A stretch of DNA of 64,000 bases from Clostridiales bacterium (GTDB taxonomy: Bacteria; Bacillota; Clostridia; Christensenellales; Pumilibacteraceae), in contig JAFLVD010000009.1 of the NCBI GenBank assembly GCA_022508485.1, positions 2,771 to 66,770 of the forward strand. The letters run 5' to 3'. Under the pieces are notes generated by a model. The model searched no databases, was not told the origin of the DNA, and worked only from the letters and a program-made list of their open reading frames with translations. This document shows positions 51,496-60,331 of the stretch, piece by piece. Position 1 is the stretch's first letter; each line of letters starts with the position of its first letter. Made by a program: the position numbers and the translations under genes.

Positions 51496-52372
51496 TTGCG
51501 ATAGGATTGTTCGAGATATTGTAAATCGCAGGCGAGAGGATCTCGACGCGGCCGCCATGCTGTGGAACGACGCGCTTCGCGCCGACGAACGCTTACGCGC
51601 CGCATTTTCCGATTATCAGGAAGAAATGATTAAAAACGCCAAAGGCGAGCATAGCGAAGTTCAAAAAACGCAGGAAAAACTGATTTCAGAGCTTAATAGA
51701 CTTGGCCTCGACAAATCGTCTTTTAACCCTCCGCCCCACTGTAAAAAATGTAACGACACCGGTTACGTCGGTGGAAAGTATTGTAAGTGCGTTATCCGCG
51801 CCGCTATTCAAAAAGATAAATCCAACCTTACTTTGCCGATAATCGACTTCGATAATTACGCTAAATCCGCCCCACCTGCGATAAAAAAGCTTTACGGCGA
51901 GGCACAAAAGTATATCGACTCTTACCCCGACGGCGACAAGTTTTTCTTTAACATTATAGGCAGTCCCGGTACAGGGAAGTCGGTTCTCGCCGCGGCGATC
52001 GCCTCGTCGTTTATAGCTAACGGCGCTTCCGTCGTTACCGTTTCTGCTTTTGATTCCGTAAGGCGCGCGCGCGATTATCACACTCATTTTTCCACTGAAA
52101 ACTACGCCGATAGGTTCACGCCGATGATAGACTGCGAGCTTCTCGTAATCGACGACCTTGGCAAAGAAAGTATGTTAAAAAACATAACACTCGAATATCT
52201 TTTTATAGTTTTTGACGAAAGATTTCGTGCAAACAAATACACTGTTATTACTTCCAATCTCACACCCGACGGAATTATCGGTCGCTACGGCGAAGCGATT
52301 ACATCCCGTCTTTTTAACAAGAAGGTCGCGCTCAACTTTACCGTTTCCGCCAAAAACAGCCGAATTTCTTGA
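51488..52372 (+). CDS. DnaC/DnaI-like helicase loader ATPase
   Basis: The 294-residue AAA+ protein has an N-terminal helical region and a zinc-binding CKKCNDTGYVGGKYCKC segment near residue 85, as in DnaI. The ATPase core has Walker A GSPGTGKS near residue 155, Walker B LLVIDDLGKES near residue 215, and sensor VITSNL. Such proteins load the replicative helicase together with the DnaD-like partner. ATG 51488 has GGAGG six bases upstream and lies inside the end of the preceding gene; ATG 51482 is too close to that Shine-Dalgarno sequence. Confidence 0.93.
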   Translation: MNSCDRIVRDIVNRRREDLDAAAMLWNDALRADERLRAAFSDYQEEMIKNAKGEHSEVQKTQEKLISELNRLGLDKSSFNPPPHCKKCNDTGYVGGKYCKCVIRAAIQKDKSNLTLPIIDFDNYAKSAPPAIKKLYGEAQKYIDSYPDGDKFFFNIIGSPGTGKSVLAAAIASSFIANGASVVTVSAFDSVRRARDYHTHFSTENYADRFTPMIDCELLVIDDLGKESMLKNITLEYLFIVFDERFRANKYTVITSNLTPDGIIGRYGEAITSRLFNKKVALNFTVSAKNSRIS

Positions 52373-52419
52373 TTTAAGGTTCTAAAAATCAAAAAAATTC
52401 GCTGATTTTTTACTTTTTT

Positions 52420-52983
52420 ATGATCGACAATCTTAATGTAGAAGATATAGACGCCCTACTAAGTCGCGGCCAAATTTGCGCCGGTAAATTTTGGCGAAAT
52501 TTTTTTATTGGATTTTATATTTTCGCAGGTTTACTTTTTGCTGTTGCTATCGGTTTTTTAATCGGCGTTCCTTTATCGGTCGGCGAGTTTGATTTTGACA
52601 TAATTATCACGATTGTATGTTTTAGCGGCGCCGGTCTTTTAATTGTTATTTCTGTTACCCTTATTCGCTTGTATTGCCGCTCGATTGTTAAAAAGACAGA
52701 ACTTTTTCTTAATGACGCCGTTTTGCTTAACGCACAAGCAAAATCACTTGGGGAACCTTATGTATTTCGTAACACTTTTTATTGTAAAGGCTGCTCTTTG
52801 GAAGTGAGTTTTACCTATAACGGCGTTAATTTGTGCCGCCAAAGCAAATACAAAGATATATACATATTCAGCCCCGTGTTTTATAAGTACGTTAACAAAT
52901 CCGTCTATATCGCCTACTCCCCCACTTATGACGAAGTAATGCTCATAAAGCCCGACAGTCTAAAAAAGCTTAATATCGAGTAA
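52420..52983 (+). CDS. Small membrane protein, unknown function
   Basis: The 187-residue protein has two membrane helices (residues about 30-52 and 62-85) and a soluble C-terminal part with Cys residues (FYCKGCSLEV). No domain is recognised, no Shine-Dalgarno sequence is seen, and the gene is AT-rich compared with the upstream pair. It lies 47 nt after the dnaC-like gene and ends before a UUCG-loop terminator, so it may be the last gene of that transcript. Confidence 0.65.
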   Translation: MIDNLNVEDIDALLSRGQICAGKFWRNFFIGFYIFAGLLFAVAIGFLIGVPLSVGEFDFDIIITIVCFSGAGLLIVISVTLIRLYCRSIVKKTELFLNDAVLLNAQAKSLGEPYVFRNTFYCKGCSLEVSFTYNGVNLCRQSKYKDIYIFSPVFYKYVNKSVYIAYSPTYDEVMLIKPDSLKKLNIE

Positions 52984-53008
52984 CTCATGCTTTTTATATA
53001 ATTCAATT

Positions 53009-53029
53009 ACCCACTTCGGTGGGTTTTTT
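53009..53029 (+). terminator. UUCG-loop terminator
   Basis: ACCCAC-TTCG-GTGGGT followed by TTTTT, 25 nt after the stop at 52983. Confidence 0.9.
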
Positions 53030-53718
53030 CTTATTTCCGTTTCGGTTACCTTTTTAACTTAAAATTATTTCTTTTTGTAACTCAGCGGTTTTTCTTTTTC
53101 GCATACTCTTTTTTTGCAATTCACATTTTTTGCATGCTTTTTTCTGATGTTCTATTTTTCTGCATGCTCTTTTTTCCACAACTCGCATTTTTTCTTTTCC
53201 GCAATTCGGTGTTTATGTTTTTTCTCAACCTTTTTTTCTCAGATATTTTTTGTTTTATTTTTGCCGTCCGTTATTTGTTCGTTCGCTCTTTTTCGTTCGT
53301 TATTTTTCTACAACCTCGTGATCGTATCCTTGTAATTTTTTTTCGGTTATTTGCTTTTTTCCTTATCGTCTATTTTGTGATCGTGGCTTTTTGCTTTTAC
53401 CTTCCTCTCCGCATTACAACCTCATTGTATTATCTATAATTTATTTTTTTACCATATTTCCCTTTTCATCCGTTTGGTGATTGTAGGCGCTTTACTTTAT
53501 TTTGTTTTTTCATTTTTCGGTCGCCCCGACGTCAACGGCAAAGCCGTTACTACGCGTGAGCGTTAATAATATTATCGTGCTGACATTTTTTATGTGAACG
53601 AGCGATTGACCGAGGACACCACACCTCTACGCGTACACCCACGCGGAATGCGAAATTTTATTTTGTTGTTATGCCGCAATTTGTACTTACGCGAAATGTA
53701 AATTATGTGCAGAACGTC

Positions 53719-53790
53719 TAAGTTCAATCGGTATATGACCTTCCCCGGGGGAAAAGGGACCACGAAGTGGTGGATGATGGCATAACAGAT
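53719..53790. repeat. CCTTCCCC hairpin repeat, copy 2
   Basis: CAATCGGTATATGACCTTCC leads into CCGGGGGAAAAGG, then CCACGAAGTGGTGGATGATGG. It is a diverged version of 37180-37250. Confidence 0.6.
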
Positions 53791-53830
53791 AATAAGCTAT
53801 TGCAACATGTTATCTGCGCTGTTCTGCCAC

Positions 53831-53870
53831 AACACGCCGTACATTACCCCGAGCTTTTGGGCGACAGGGG
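53831..53870. repeat. Degenerate MITE-like repeat copy
   Basis: CACGCCGTACATTACCCCGA keeps the order of the 37003 element arm but is diverged and incomplete. Confidence 0.5.
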
Positions 53871-54046
53871 GCTATAAAATATTTAAAGGCGAATAGTTAG
53901 TATTGACTACCTGATTTTTCCCCAATCTCTACCATTTCCACCGATACACTTTTTTCCTTATCGACTAATTCGTGATCGTCGCCTCTTAACTTTATATTTG
54001 CATTTTCCTTTTCCCGACGACGAAAAATTTTATTCTGTCGTCCATG

Positions 54047-54157
54047 TTAAAAAATCATGATTTACTAAACCGTCGGTTTAGTTACACGGTAGGGTATCCG
54101 ATAATCCTTATCCATGTTGATTTTTTCTGTCTCATAGCGCCGTCGTTTTGAGAGCGT
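54047..54157. repeat. CTAAACCG-palindrome element, copy 1
   Basis: AAAAATCATGATTT is followed by the palindrome CTAAACCGTCGGTTTAG (54065-54081), then ACGGTAGGGTATC and, about 45 nt on, TTTTTTCTGTCTCATAGCG. The same order recurs at 54364 and, inverted, at 62870. Confidence 0.75.
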
Positions 54158-54363
54158 TTCCATAATTCAAAGCAAAATCGCATGCGTATATTTTTTAATT
54201 TCTCTGCGCCGACTTTATTTTCTATTATTCGAGAGCAATATTCGGTTTTCCGAGTCGCCCTATTCTTTTTCTTTATTTTTCTCGATCCTTTTTTTACGCG
54301 CGGATTCTCTCAAAATTGTCGACTTCATTATCTCGCTTAAAAAACGGGCGCTCTGTCCTTTTT

Positions 54364-54469
54364 TTAAAAAATCATGATTTACTAAACCGTCGGTTTAGCT
54401 ATACGGTAGGGTATCAGGAAGTTTCTTTCCTACATGTATTTTTCTGTCTCAGAACGCCGTTTTTTCAAA
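54364..54469. repeat. CTAAACCG-palindrome element, copy 2
   Basis: The same element in direct orientation, palindrome at 54382-54398, then ACGGTAGGGTATC and TTTTTCTGTCTCAGAACG. A solo tail (TTTTTCTGTCTCAGAGCG) is also at about 54811-54828. Confidence 0.75.
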
Positions 54470-54500
54470 CAAAAACGCACCCGTCGGGGGTGCGTAAATG
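54470..54500 (-). terminator. Terminator of the small membrane protein gene
   Basis: On the minus strand ACGCACCC-CCGAC-GGGTGCGT followed by TTTTGTTT, 17 nt after the stop at 54517. Confidence 0.85.
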
Positions 54501-54516
54501 CTTTGTATTTATTCTA

Positions 54517-54768
54517 TTAGGTATTACCGTCCTTAGGTTCTTCCGCTACCTGTTCGTCGGCTGTTACGGTAGGCTTCTCGTCCTCGACCGGCACGTCGTT
54601 ATTATCGGGCTTTACTTCCGGCTTATCTTTCTTTTTCTTTTCGAGGTATTTTGATAAAAGCAGGTACCCTGCAAGAAGCGCCGCGATTAGCAGTAAAAAC
54701 ACGACGCCGACGATATAGTACACCGGGCTGTTCGGATTATTGAATGCGTCAGACGAAATAAATATCAT
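54517..54768 (-). CDS. Small single-pass membrane protein with acidic tail
   Basis: The 83-residue protein has one hydrophobic helix (residues about 17-40, YIVGVVFLLLIAALLAGYLLL). A Lys-rich stop-transfer stretch (KYLEKKKKDK) and an acidic Pro/Glu/Asp-rich cytoplasmic tail follow. AAAAGGAGAACAA precedes the ATG. It is downstream of smpB with 70 nt between. It is not SecG-like in sequence, and its function is unknown. Confidence 0.7.
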   Translation of the reverse strand: MIFISSDAFNNPNSPVYYIVGVVFLLLIAALLAGYLLLSKYLEKKKKDKPEVKPDNNDVPVEDEKPTVTADEQVAEEPKDGNT

Positions 54769-54838
54769 TTGTTCTCCTTTTCCGCACGAGCGGACGAATT
54801 TTATTTGGGTTTTTCTGTCTCAGAGCGTTTTAGCTATG

Positions 54839-55339
54839 CTATCGGTTGTTATAATTACTGATTTCCCTTGCCGCGGCGCGGTTTATATCCCGTTCCTTTT
54901 TGACCTGCTTCTTTTCGTAGTTCTTTTTGCCCTTGGCGAGAGCTATTTCCACCTTGACAAAACGACCTTTAAGATACATTTTTACAGGGACGATTGTGTA
55001 TCCCTTTTCCGCGGCCTTGCCGCACAGCCTTTCGATTTGGGATTTATGCAGTAAAAGTCGTCTCGATCGAGTCGGGTCGGGCGGAAACGCGCCCACTTTT
55101 GCGTAAGGGGTGATTCGGCAGTTTTTAAGCTCGAGGTTGCCGTTTTCGACGTGGCAAAAACTGTCGCGAAGGGACACGTCGCCCTTTTTGACCGATTTAA
55201 CCTCGGAACCCTCGAGCGCAATCCCGGCCTCAAACGTTTCTTCGAAGTAGTAATCGAATACCGCCTTTTTATTGACCGCCACGACCTTATTCTCGGCTTT
55301 TTTTACTTTATTATTCTTTCTCTCGACCTTGCTTTTCAT
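54839..55339 (-). CDS. smpB: SsrA-binding protein SmpB
   Basis: SmpB delivers tmRNA to stalled ribosomes in trans-translation. The 166-residue protein has the beta-barrel motifs (NKKAVFDYYFEETFEAGIALEGSEVKSVK, FCHVENGNLELKNCRITPY, RLLLHKSQI) and the basic C-terminal tail (ALAKGKKNYEKKQVKKERD). A 24-residue Lys-rich N-terminal extension is longer than usual. It lies 6 nt after mnmE. A tmRNA gene was not found nearby. Confidence 0.96.
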   Translation of the reverse strand: MKSKVERKNNKVKKAENKVVAVNKKAVFDYYFEETFEAGIALEGSEVKSVKKGDVSLRDSFCHVENGNLELKNCRITPYAKVGAFPPDPTRSRRLLLHKSQIERLCGKAAEKGYTIVPVKMYLKGRFVKVEIALAKGKKNYEKKQVKKERDINRAAAREISNYNNR

Positions 55340-55345
55340 AAATTC

Positions 55346-56677
55346 CTATTTTCCCACGCAAAACCTTTCGAAAACGGAGGATATTACCTTTTCGTCCGCC
55401 GCCTCGCCGAGAAGCTCGGTTATAGCGCCGTACCCTTCGTAAAGCGCCGCGGCCACAAGCTCAAGCCCGTTCGCCTTTTTGCTTTCCTCCCGAGCCGCGT
55501 TAACCGCGTTGAGACACCGCCTTACGCAATCGAACTGCCTATGATTGCAGATTCCACCCACTTCCTTCGGGCAAAGGTCGTAAATGCGTTCTTTAAGCGC
55601 GGTTATGTTTATATTGTACTTGGCGCTTATTTTAATTTTTTCGCCGTCTGTTGCGGATTTATAGTCGGCGCCGACGTCGCTTACGCTGTCGCTTTTATTG
55701 ATAACGGTAATTGTCGGTTTGTCGAACTTGGGTAAATCGTCCGTTTTGGCGCTCTCAGACACAAAAATTATCGCGTCTGCCGACTTTGCCGCCGCTTTTG
55801 TGCGCTCGATTCCGATTTTTTCCACCTCGTCGCGCGTATTTTCGTTCAACCCGGCCGTATCGGTAACCGTAAATTTGCGCCGTTTGTAAATATAGCTTCC
55901 GTCAACCGTGTCGCGCGTCGTACCTGCAATGTTTGTTACTATTGCCCTGTCCTCGCCCAAAAGCGCGTTAAGAAGCGTCGACTTTCCAACGTTGGGCTTT
56001 CCGACAAGCGCAATTTTAAACCCGTCCTTTAAAATTCTTCCTCCGGCGTATCCCTTTATCTCGTTTTCGAGCCGTTCCGCTATTTTGTCAATCGACTTGT
56101 AAACGTCCTCGAGAAGTCTTTCGTCCGTCTCACCGTCCTCTAATTCGTCGCTGTAATGAATTACCGCTTCGATAGTGCTAAGCGCCCTATTCAGAGCTAT
56201 TTCGACGTCGCTTAAACTCTTTACCCCGTTGAACCTGGCGTTACCGTATGTAAGCTGCTCGGGTGTTTCGGCGTCTATTATATCGGCAAGCGCTTCGCAC
56301 TCGGTAAGATCGAGCTTTCCACACTTAAACGCGCATTCTGTAAACTCTCCTCGTTCCGCCGCTCGCGCGCCGCCGGCGATAAGCGCTTTAATAATCGTAT
56401 CTATAATAAGAGTATTTCCGTGCGGATACAGTTCCACTATATCCTCGCCGGTATATGTTTTGGGCGCTTTAAAGTACGCCGCCATTAAATTTTCGGTAAA
56501 CTCACCGTAAGTGAACACGTTGTATCTTATTTGTCCGGCCTTTATTTTGTTCTTTAAAAACTTTTCCGCTAACTCTTTACTCCCTTTTCCGCTCATTCTG
56601 ATAATGGCGATCGCCGATTTTCCGTACGGCGTCGCAAGTGCAACAATTATTTCGTTTTTTGAACATACCGTGTTCAT
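55346..56677 (-). CDS. mnmE: tRNA modification GTPase MnmE
   Basis: MnmE with MnmG makes the xm5U34 modification in tRNA. The 443-residue protein has the N-terminal folate-binding domain (ATPYGKSAIAIIRMSG) and the central G domain with G1 GKPNVGKST near residue 225, G3 DTAG, and G4 NKSD. The C-terminal CVGK motif carries the essential Cys. No Shine-Dalgarno sequence is visible before the ATG. mnmG, the usual partner and neighbour, is absent from the window. Confidence 0.97.
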   Translation of the reverse strand: MNTVCSKNEIIVALATPYGKSAIAIIRMSGKGSKELAEKFLKNKIKAGQIRYNVFTYGEFTENLMAAYFKAPKTYTGEDIVELYPHGNTLIIDTIIKALIAGGARAAERGEFTECAFKCGKLDLTECEALADIIDAETPEQLTYGNARFNGVKSLSDVEIALNRALSTIEAVIHYSDELEDGETDERLLEDVYKSIDKIAERLENEIKGYAGGRILKDGFKIALVGKPNVGKSTLLNALLGEDRAIVTNIAGTTRDTVDGSYIYKRRKFTVTDTAGLNENTRDEVEKIGIERTKAAAKSADAIIFVSESAKTDDLPKFDKPTITVINKSDSVSDVGADYKSATDGEKIKISAKYNINITALKERIYDLCPKEVGGICNHRQFDCVRRCLNAVNAAREESKKANGLELVAAALYEGYGAITELLGEAADEKVISSVFERFCVGK

Positions 56678-56984
56678 AATTTTTCTACTTTTTGTTTATA
56701 TCTCCATATTTTTTTTAAATTTTGTCCCGTTTTTTTCCTTTTCGGTTGATTTATTATTTAGCCAAAAAACGGACGATGTTTATATGTTTAAGTTGTTTAC
56801 ATTTATTTGAACAGTGTTTATACAGCTTACGCACATAGATATTTTTATAACCTTATCGCTTTATTGTGCTTCGTTTTACCTTTCACCACCGTATTTTGTT
56901 GGTGTTGACGGTTATACACATATTGACACCGCCTATTATATATTGCTTTTATCTTTTAAATATATATTATATAAAAAACAAAAG
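56678..56984. other. AT-rich gene-free interval between rsmG and mnmE
   Basis: About 300 bp of very AT-rich DNA. It holds one perfect DnaA-box-type TTATACACA (56912-56920) but no cluster of such boxes. I see no clear promoter, hairpin or repeat. Confidence 0.5.
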
Positions 56985-57635
56985 CTACTTTTTGTATACG
57001 AATATTCTTCGTTTTATATCCGTTTCAGGCAAAACATAGTCGATTTGGTCCGATAGAGTCATTTTGACCTTGTTTAAGGTCGAAGTTTTTGCCGTTTCGT
57101 CGTTTTGGGTTCGGTACAAAATAACTTGTCCGCCGTTTTTAGTTAGCGGCGCGCACAGGGCGAGAGCTTTGTCAACGTCGGCGAGGGCGCGTGCGCAAAC
57201 CGTGTCGTAGCTTTTGTTGTTTTTGGCAAGCTCTTCCGACCGAGCGTATTCCGTTGTTACGTTTTTAATACCAAGCTCGGATATGCAACGGTGGATGAGC
57301 CGCAGCTTCTTTCCCACGCTTTCAACCCCGGTTACGTTTAGCTTTGTTGTGAGTGCGAGGGGCAATGTGGGAAAGCCTCCGCCGCACCCCACGTCGCATA
57401 CCGTGCCGGTAAAAAGTTCGTAGGGGTAGATACTGTCGAGGTAGTGCTTTATATAAATGTCGTCGATTGACTTTATTGCCGAAATGTTTACTACGGCGTT
57501 AACTTGCAGGTATATGTTTGTGATATTATCGAAATCGTCTATTAACTCGGGCGCTTTTACTTTTTCCGTTAAGAAATTAAGTAGGATTTTTCGTCCGTGC
57601 GACGATGTGATTTGTTTTTTGAGATTTTCGTCCAT
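56985..57635 (-). CDS. rsmG: 16S rRNA m7G527 methyltransferase RsmG
   Basis: RsmG (GidB) methylates 16S rRNA G527. The 216-residue protein has the helical opening, HYLDSIYPYELF, the SAM-binding CDVGCGGGFPTLPLAL near residue 82, and CARALADVDKALALCAPLTKNGG. It is third in the operon after the hydrolase-like gene and lepB, 7 nt after lepB. Its presence together with mnmE and parB is typical of origin-proximal DNA. Confidence 0.96.
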   Translation of the reverse strand: MDENLKKQITSSHGRKILLNFLTEKVKAPELIDDFDNITNIYLQVNAVVNISAIKSIDDIYIKHYLDSIYPYELFTGTVCDVGCGGGFPTLPLALTTKLNVTGVESVGKKLRLIHRCISELGIKNVTTEYARSEELAKNNKSYDTVCARALADVDKALALCAPLTKNGGQVILYRTQNDETAKTSTLNKVKMTLSDQIDYVLPETDIKRRIFVYKK

Positions 57636-57642
57636 TTTTACC

Positions 57643-58410
57643 TTACGTCGATTCGTAGTTGTTGAACATAAAGCGAAAAAATTTTTCCGCCGTGCTTCCT
57701 CGGTCGATAATTTTTACGACCTTGCCTATAATGTTATTTAAAGGGCGCGTTCCGTAGTTTCTTGAATCGCTTGAATAATTTCTGTTGTCGCCGAGGAAAA
57801 AGATTTCGTCGCTTGGAACGGTTGTGCAGTTTTTGGTGATTTCCGTTTGCAGCGCCGATTTTTCGCTGTCGGCGTAGGTTTCATTAAGTTTTATTTCGGT
57901 TATTTTTTCGGTCGGCTTGTATTCGATTATCGAGATTTTTTTGCGCAGCGACGAGTCGGGATCGTCCACCCACCGCATTTTTTCCAAGATGTATTTTTCT
58001 TCCGCAAGAGTAAATCTGTTTTGTCCGGCTTTACAGGTGTACATATCGACATATATTCCGTTTTGACTTTTAACGAACAGAATTTTGTCGCCTTCCAGTC
58101 CGATTACGCGTTTTATGAGGATATGCGCCTCTTCCGCGCTTTCTTCCTTTTCGTCCGTCGGGACGTCTATCGTTATGATGTCGCCGCGGTTTAGCGAGTA
58201 GTATCGCCGCTGAAGCAGCACGCACTGTCCCGATTCTATGGTGTTTAGCATGCTGTTTCCCTTAATCGGTGAAAACGAATATAGGTAATAGAAAAAGACA
58301 AGCCCCGAAAATAATAAAACAAACCCCAAAAGTACGATATCAAACACAATCGGGGTTTTGTTTTTTTTGTTATCAAGAAGGGCGTCGCCTTCCGCTATTG
58401 CCACGTTCAT
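57643..58410 (-). CDS. lepB: Signal peptidase I
   Basis: LepB cleaves signal peptides outside the membrane. The 255-residue protein has an N-terminal transmembrane helix (residues about 22-45), the catalytic Ser in SPIKGNSML near residue 52, and Lys in HILIKRVIGLEGDKI near residue 100. Box E is present as FFLGDNRNYSSDSRNYG. An insertion of about 60 residues lies between the Lys box and box E. Its start follows the upstream gene by 1 nt. Confidence 0.93.
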   Translation of the reverse strand: MNVAIAEGDALLDNKKNKTPIVFDIVLLGFVLLFSGLVFFYYLYSFSPIKGNSMLNTIESGQCVLLQRRYYSLNRGDIITIDVPTDEKEESAEEAHILIKRVIGLEGDKILFVKSQNGIYVDMYTCKAGQNRFTLAEEKYILEKMRWVDDPDSSLRKKISIIEYKPTEKITEIKLNETYADSEKSALQTEITKNCTTVPSDEIFFLGDNRNYSSDSRNYGTRPLNNIIGKVVKIIDRGSTAEKFFRFMFNNYEST

Positions 58411-58411
58411 T

Positions 58412-59986
58412 CTACACCCACAGCATCGAGCTGATTATAAATTCTTTTTCCGAGGTGAATTTAATGTATACTGCTTTTGAGAAGTTCGGTAGTACGGCAC
58501 CGGCGGTGCTCTTAAAATCAGTATTGGAAAGGGTAAATTTGTGCCATTCCGAAGAATTGGCTATCGTTACGTTTGTTTTGTACGTTTCCTTGCCGTCGCT
58601 TAAAACAACCGACACGCTCTGTTGCTCGCCGCATACGATAATTTGTAAGAGCGAGTCGTTATTCGCCGTATAGAGCAAATCTCCCAGTTTAAACGAAATA
58701 AGCGTTTTTGAATCGCTCGAAACTCCCTGGATTTCGTACGGGCCGGTCTTTACCGTAATGTTTCCCCCGTCCGAGCTTGTCCATACGTCCTTGCCGGCAT
58801 TTCCGTCAAAAATAAGCTTTTGTTTGAGCGTGGTCGACGCCGTTATGTTAAGCGACTTGGGAATTACCGTAACCATAGTACTGGACGATACAAAACCGTT
58901 TTTGTCGGTTACATTGACAAACGCGTACATGGGCCTTGTGTCCTGTAAAACGTTTATACGCGCCATGTACTCGCCGCCGCCGAGGCTTATAAGCGGAATA
59001 TTGGTCCAATTTCTGAACCGTGAATCCTCTGTGCCATAAGCCGTAAACAGCTCAACTGTGCTGTTCTTGTCCGAATCGTCGGATTTTTCGTTGGTATTGA
59101 TATTAAAATATAACGAGTTTTCGGAATTGGTGGCTTTCAGTTGCGGTTTTGCCGTGCTTACCGCTTTTGCTGTGTCGCGGAAATACGCCGCTATTTGATC
59201 GTACGTTACCTTTATGCCGGATTTAAACGCGCGTTCGCATATTCTGAAGCATTTAAGCGACGCCGTTTGCGACGCAAGCTCTGACATCTCGTCGAGGGAG
59301 CCGTCCTCGTCGTTCGTCGATATGGACATCATCAGAGGCACTTTTGTTGCGGCGGCGTATGTGTGGTTATCGAGTGCCGCGCGGTAGTTGATTAAAGGAT
59401 TTCCCGTTCCGCTTACCTTGGGCAGAACGTTCAGCGACGTGGCGGCAGCCTTTAATCCGTCCTCGAACGCGCACATTTTGTATACCGTGCTTCCGCCAAG
59501 CCCTATACCCCAGGCGAAGATATTCTTCTTTTCGTACTTATCTTTTAGCAGCTTTAATGCGCGCCGAGCCATACACGTCCAGGCAAACCAGCGGCTGTTT
59601 AGCGTGTCGTCGGGCGCAACGAATTCCGTTTCGCCGCGGCAATTACACGCTTCAAGCGACTTAGGATAAATCGTGTAGCGCGAATCGTCCTTGTTCCTTC
59701 CGCTGTAATCGAGTATCGCAACCGTAAACCCGTGCTCGTAGAGCTTGAGCGCAGGTTCCTCGTTACCGTTCGTGTCGGGCAAAAATAGGACGATTCCGTC
59801 CGATTTTTCGTTTTCGTATATCTTTAAATAGGTGCGCACCTTGCCGTCCAAAGTGGTGTACCCGTCGAAATAGTACTCGCGTACGTTTTTGCCGTTTATT
59901 TGTTTTTCCGACAGCGCGTAGGGATTGAGCGGCAGAGCCGTAACCTCATAATCCTTCCACAAACTGCTAATTCCCGTAATTTCCAA
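58412..59986 (-). CDS. Alpha/beta-hydrolase-like protein with C-terminal beta domain, likely inactive
   Basis: The 524-residue protein has an alpha/beta hydrolase-like N-terminal half (residues about 50-260: GIVLFLPD strand, FTVAILDYSGRNKD, the elbow AWGIGLGGST, and a VPLMMSISTNDEDGS strand). It resembles acetyl-xylan-esterase-type enzymes. At the nucleophile elbow the expected G-x-S-x-G reads G-I-G-L-G, so the catalytic Ser appears replaced by Gly. The C-terminal half is beta-rich, ending in a carbohydrate-binding-like jelly roll. No signal peptide is seen. It starts at TTG 59986 with AGAGG upstream and a perfect promoter. Confidence 0.7.
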   Translation of the reverse strand: MEITGISSLWKDYEVTALPLNPYALSEKQINGKNVREYYFDGYTTLDGKVRTYLKIYENEKSDGIVLFLPDTNGNEEPALKLYEHGFTVAILDYSGRNKDDSRYTIYPKSLEACNCRGETEFVAPDDTLNSRWFAWTCMARRALKLLKDKYEKKNIFAWGIGLGGSTVYKMCAFEDGLKAAATSLNVLPKVSGTGNPLINYRAALDNHTYAAATKVPLMMSISTNDEDGSLDEMSELASQTASLKCFRICERAFKSGIKVTYDQIAAYFRDTAKAVSTAKPQLKATNSENSLYFNINTNEKSDDSDKNSTVELFTAYGTEDSRFRNWTNIPLISLGGGEYMARINVLQDTRPMYAFVNVTDKNGFVSSSTMVTVIPKSLNITASTTLKQKLIFDGNAGKDVWTSSDGGNITVKTGPYEIQGVSSDSKTLISFKLGDLLYTANNDSLLQIIVCGEQQSVSVVLSDGKETYKTNVTIANSSEWHKFTLSNTDFKSTAGAVLPNFSKAVYIKFTSEKEFIISSMLWV

Positions 59987-60016
59987 GCTAACGCCTCTAT
60001 TTACCGAATTTTAGCA

Positions 60017-60045
60017 ATTATATACCTTTTTTTCTCGTTTGTCAA
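60017..60045 (-). promoter_or_regulatory. Consensus sigma-A promoter of the hydrolase-lepB-rsmG operon
   Basis: Perfect TTGACA (60045-60040), 17-bp spacer, perfect TATAAT (60022-60017), leaving a leader of about 24 nt to TTG 59986. Confidence 0.9.
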
Positions 60046-60244
60046 GCATTGCATAACCCATAGAATTTTATCCTTTTTTTGCCGCCGTCAAGCCGTGGCG
60101 CTCGATATTTCGGCTCTATTTACGCTCTGCTGCCCGTTACCGCCGCGTCTAAATAATTTTCAACGCACAATTTATTTGAATACGGCGGTATTTAGTTTTA
60201 TAGTTCATTTGACTGTGTTTTTATCGTTGCGCTCTGATTTTCGC
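60046..60244. other. Gene-free interval between divergent promoters
   Basis: Nothing coding or repeated is seen between the two divergent sigma-A promoters; I looked for a parA remnant and found none. Confidence 0.5.
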
Positions 60245-60273
60245 TTGACATCTTTTATGCGCTTCGATATAAT
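60245..60273 (+). promoter_or_regulatory. Consensus sigma-A promoter of parB
   Basis: Perfect TTGACA, 17-bp spacer, perfect TATAAT (60268-60273), about 58 nt upstream of ATG 60332. Confidence 0.9.
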
Positions 60274-60331
60274 TATTTTATACTAATGCTTTTGTGTTAA
60301 ACGCAAACGCTTACATTAACGGAGGATTATT

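Larger units (their letters stand above)
53030..54516. other. Gene-free T-rich repeat-bearing region
   Basis: This 1.5-kb stretch has no convincing gene. The plus strand is strikingly T-rich from 53030 to 53500, giving Phe-rich spurious frames. It contains two diverged copies of a block with CTTTTTTCCTTATCG and GTGATCGT (about 53351-53410 and 53945-54015), degenerate MITE and CCTTCCCC repeats (53719-53870), and two copies of a CTAAACCGTCGGTTTAG element. Confidence 0.6.

Noticed and set aside
53114..53439. Phe-rich open frames
   Set aside because: They come from T-rich DNA, overlap each other, and have no ribosome-binding site or domain.
53000..55340. tmRNA (ssrA) gene near smpB
   Set aside because: I looked for the typical tmRNA 5' and 3' ends and the tag frame in the adjacent gene-free DNA and saw none.
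56912..56920. oriC between rsmG and mnmE
   Set aside because: Only one TTATACACA box is present; there is no cluster, no dnaA gene and no clear unwinding element beyond general AT-richness.
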